From Liquidambar formosana (lineage: Eukaryota; Streptophyta; Magnoliopsida; Saxifragales; Altingiaceae), in the NCBI GenBank assembly GCA_039720395.1, contig CM077824.1:21786013-21850012 (forward strand): 64,000 nt of DNA. Direction: 5' to 3'. The translations under genes and the position numbers were made by a program. Position 1 is the stretch's first letter. The number at the start of each line of letters is the position of its first letter. The notes beneath the pieces are model-generated. The model saw only the letters and a list, made by a program, of their open reading frames with translations, was not told the origin of the DNA and searched no databases. Positions 61,173 through 64,000 of the stretch are shown here, piece after piece.

Positions 61173-63252
61173 TGTAACGACCCAAAATGAGGACCGTTAG
61201 CATATAGTAAGAAAATCAATTTTAAAGCCAATTTTTGGTGGATGTTTAATAAAAATAATACTTTTGAAAATATTTTTTTAGAAAATCTGGCATGGTCCCG
61301 TTTATAAATAGGACATACCAAGTTATCGACTAATCATAAAACCTGTAGAAACCTATTTATAATAATTTCAACCATTCACACAATATTTCAAAAATAAATA
61401 AAATTACAAGCTGTATCGTAGTCACATGGGTCTCATCCACATCTGCATCCACTTTTTATCTAATTATTACAGGCCATGGATTAAAATTTATACATGCCTA
61501 AGCTCAAAGCCAAAATAAAATACAATGATCTTCTATATGAATACATGCATGCTGATGTGCTTCCCAATCCTAGGTCAAGTTTTATTTTGAAAATATGACC
61601 TGCAAAAAAAACTGTGGGGGTATGAGCTATACGCTCAGTAGGAAAACATTTTCCCAAAATAACCCAAGGTTTTAAAAACCATAATTTATATACTTTTCCA
61701 AAGCCCTGCAAAACCATTGATTAGTTTGCAATATAATTTTTCAGTGAATAAAACTGATACAAGTATAAAGAAATAACTACAGAAGTTAAATCATTAAATA
61801 GCAACACCCCTTTTTCTTTTTAAAGAGGTAAGAAATAACTCAAGTAATTTGTTATCAAAATCATCATTTTACAAATGAATTAACCATCATTTTCTAATAT
61901 CATATCACGGCCTTATAAGCCAATAACCATCATCCGCCATATCTGGCAATCCATAACATCAGTCTTTCAAACTGATAAATCCTCCCCAGGTCATGCGGGG
62001 CCCTCGTGCGCGGAAAATAAGGGGAAACACTATGGATCCTTCCTGGGTCCAGAAAGTAACCCCATCATAAGGAAACACTATGATCTTATTTGGACCAGAA
62101 AGTAACCTCATTTCGAGAACACTACGGTCATTAAGACCGGAAAGTACCCCTTATTATCATATCCATATCATCACCACTTGTCTATTCATATTTCAATTCC
62201 ATAATTCTCACATAATCTGGAAAATTATACATAAATTTTCCAAAAACCACATAATAGGTTTGTTATTTGAAAACCATATGAGATAACTCTATAAATCATG
62301 GTAATCATTTCTCAACCATTTTTCAAAATAATGGTTCCAAAAACATTTATATAAAAGTGACCCCCCAATATTTGATTGAAAGCATTTAACCCAGTAGGTT
62401 ATCAAAATCAACTCATTGTACCCCAAATCATATAAGGGTTTGAAATATAACATGCATATAACCAAATAGGGTATAATACAAAACCCTAGATTTTTCAAAA
62501 TTTATCAAAAACCATAAAATACCACATGCATGATACTTATGCAAAGAATGCCAAATACATGTATTTTTACATGATTTAAACCCAAAACCCCCATGCATCA
62601 ATGGTTTAAGATGAGAAAATGCCCCTACCTCAAAATAGGTAAAGAAAATGCAAACTTAATGCGATAGACACGTAGATCGGGCTAAGAAATACATGGTCCG
62701 CACTTGCCGGCGTTGGATCGGAGCTCCGATGCTCCAGCAAACCACTGTCGACTTCTCCCCAACTCTCTCTCTCTCTCTCTCTTCTCTTTCTTCTCTATCA
62801 GCTGAGAAAATGGGTGAGAACCCTCTAGAAGTTGGGTTTTATAGGAAACATAAGGGAGGGGTAAAATAGTCTTTTCGTTCCATAAAAATCTTGTCTTTCA
62901 GCAGAAATCCCGTGTGTTATAGTCGACTATAATGAGTTGTAGTTAAGTTATAGTCGACTATAACTCCCCAATAAATAGTACTGCGACATTCTGTTTGTTA
63001 TAGTCGACTATAAGTTGTTATAGTCGACTATAACACCAAACATGCACAAAAAGAGGTATTCTGTTTATTATAGTCAACTATAAAGGGTCATAGTCAACTA
63101 TAACACCCAACATGCACCATAAAGAGGTGCATAGCTCACCAAAGCATACCTTAACACGATCCAACCCAATATTCTCATGAATCAAACCTTGGGTTCTTAC
63201 AATTTGGCCCTTCAATCGATCGGCTTAGAAAAATTACACTAGGGTCCTCACA
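61173..63252 (-). mobile_element. Gypsy-type solo LTR inside the third copia's gag
   Basis: The 2,080-bp insertion starts TGTAACGACCC and ends GGTCCTCACA, with a perfect 5-bp duplication gacat (61168-61172 and 63253-63257). A minus-strand TATA box (CTATAAAACCC) lies at about 62834-62844, followed in that orientation by a GA-rich leader (a ct run at 62761-62790 on the plus strand). Upstream of it are six copies of TTATAGTCGACTATAA (62917-63103), four perfect. No coding region remains. Confidence 0.88.
62917..63103 (-). promoter_or_regulatory. Palindrome array in U3 of the solo LTR
   Basis: Six 16-bp sites: 62917, 62948, 62998 and 63018 are perfect TTATAGTCGACTATAA; 63068 and 63088 have tcaac in place of tcgac. 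All lie within about 190 bp, just upstream of the minus-strand TATA box. A binding-site cluster is inferred. Confidence 0.7.
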
Positions 63253-63270
63253 GACATTTCTTATGCTTAG

Positions 63271-64000
63271 GACAGACCATCACCTAGGACTTCTCCTGTT
63301 TGTCATCATTGTGGTGAGGTTGGTCATATTCGTCCAAATTGCTTCCAACTTAGGGATAGAATGTCTAGGACTTCTAGAAATCCTATCTTGAGTATAGATA
63401 GTGTTGGTGAGTGTCTCCGGAGGTTGTGTTTAGAGGTTTCTGATCTGAGACAGATGGCTCATAGAGGTTTTGATACCTCCTCTAGTGTGTCTAGGAGAAA
63501 CCACTCTAGAGTTAATAGAGTCAACTCTTCCACGAAGGTCAACATTCCGAAAATAAAGACTGAGTGGACTGTCAAGAATGACCTTAGGTGCCTTGTTGTC
63601 CACACTGCTCTTAGAGCTCATAGTTCTACCATATGGTACTTAGACAATGGATGTTCTAAACACATGACTGGAGACAAGTCCTTGTTTAATTTTTATGAGG
63701 ACTGTGATGGAGGTACTGTGACTTTTGGAGATGGGAAGAAGTCTCAAGTAGTTGGTAAGGGTACTATCACTGCTCTAGGTTTTCCTAAGCTTGACAATGT
63801 ATTGTTTGTAAAGGGACTTAAGGCCAATCTTCTCAGTATCAGTCAAATGTGTGATGAACACCACTCTGTACAATTCACTCGTAACAAATGTTCTATTTTT
63901 AATAATAAGGGTGTATGTGTTATGGAAGGTGTGCGGACTAGTGATAACTGTTATGGTATCTCTCCTACATCTAAAATAGTCTGCAATAGTGCTATAGTTG
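63271..64000 (+). pseudogene. Third copia, end of gag and start of pol (partial)
   Basis: Gag sense resumes after the solo LTR, passes a TAG at 63268-63270, and is then open to the window end. It holds another CCHC box (CHHCGEVGHIRPNC), a basic stretch, and the protease motif WYLDNGCSKHMTGD. There the usual DSG triad is DNG, an AGT to AAT change that should inactivate the protease. It continues with FVKGLKANLLSISQMCDE, typical of the region before the pre-integrase domain. The rest of pol lies outside the window. Confidence 0.85.

Larger units (their letters stand above)
58055..64000 (+). mobile_element. Third copia element, running off the right edge
   Basis: The LTR 58055-59160 (TATAAAGTCC, a decayed TG start, to GGAATTTCA) is followed by a PBS-like TTGTATCAGAGC (59163-59174, one base from TGGTATCAGAGC) and gag at 59230. 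A gypsy-type solo LTR (61173-63252) interrupts it. Protease is reached near 63640 and the window ends in the pre-integrase region. Stops in gag show it is dead. Its LTR family is that of the solo LTR at 16360-18051. Confidence 0.88.

Noticed and set aside
62917..63103. CRISPR-like repeat spacing of the TTATAGTCGACTATAA sites
   Set aside because: Irregular spacing, 16-bp palindromes, plant nuclear context within an LTR; no cas genes.

Overview
The window is nuclear DNA of a flowering plant, most likely a eudicot. It is AT-rich and dominated by LTR retrotransposons, with hAT, CACTA and Mutator-type DNA transposons and a LINE remnant. I see one convincing host gene, an F-box gene at 24305-25501. 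I cannot name the species from sequence alone. No rRNA, tRNA, CRISPR array or prokaryotic feature was seen.

Left part (1-18.7 kb) is a stack of nested insertions. A triple-LTR TRIM (1279-1739) is followed by a second TRIM (1873-6063). One LTR of that TRIM was opened first by a decayed Ty3/gypsy element (2318-4127) and then by an LTR-only element (4159-6036). An oppositely oriented solo LTR of the same family (6171-7442) lies next to it, so the pair forms inverted arms of about 1.27 kb. A minus-strand LINE 3' end (about 8030-15450) is split by a 5,965-bp hAT transposon (8161-14125) and by a small TIR element (14188-14902). A third copy of the LTR-only family (about 15790-18706) holds a copia solo LTR (16360-18051), which in turn holds a hAT-type MITE (16760-17338).

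Middle part (18.7-38.7 kb) carries the F-box gene with a TATA box, a pyrimidine patch and an upstream ORF. The 3' flank of the gene (26508-27427) is duplicated at the extreme left edge of the window (1-840), so a paralogous F-box gene probably lies just outside. Further right are a CACTA terminus (to 29352), a second CACTA-like subterminal array (32150-32900), a Mutator-type MITE (33527-34384), two palindromic MITEs (34844-35245 and 35265-35655) and a 1.9-kb Mutator-like element with captured-looking content (36768-38695).

Right part (38.9-64 kb) is copia territory. An old copia (38902 to about 57960) is split by a young, nearly intact SIRE/Maximus-like copia (40956-53826). The 5' LTR of the young element is itself split by a gypsy-type solo LTR (41495-44095). 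The young element encodes gag (45055-46785), pol (46796-49936) and a third sense ORF (50472-52025). A third copia starts at 58055 and runs off the right edge, split by another gypsy-type solo LTR (61173-63252). Its LTR family is the same as the solo LTR at 16-18 kb.

The most unusual signals are two. First, four unrelated LTR families carry clustered short palindromes, different in each family, just upstream of the TATA box. Second, in the young copia the same layout (palindrome array, then TATA box, then leader) is repeated inside the element directly in front of the third ORF, which suggests an internal promoter.
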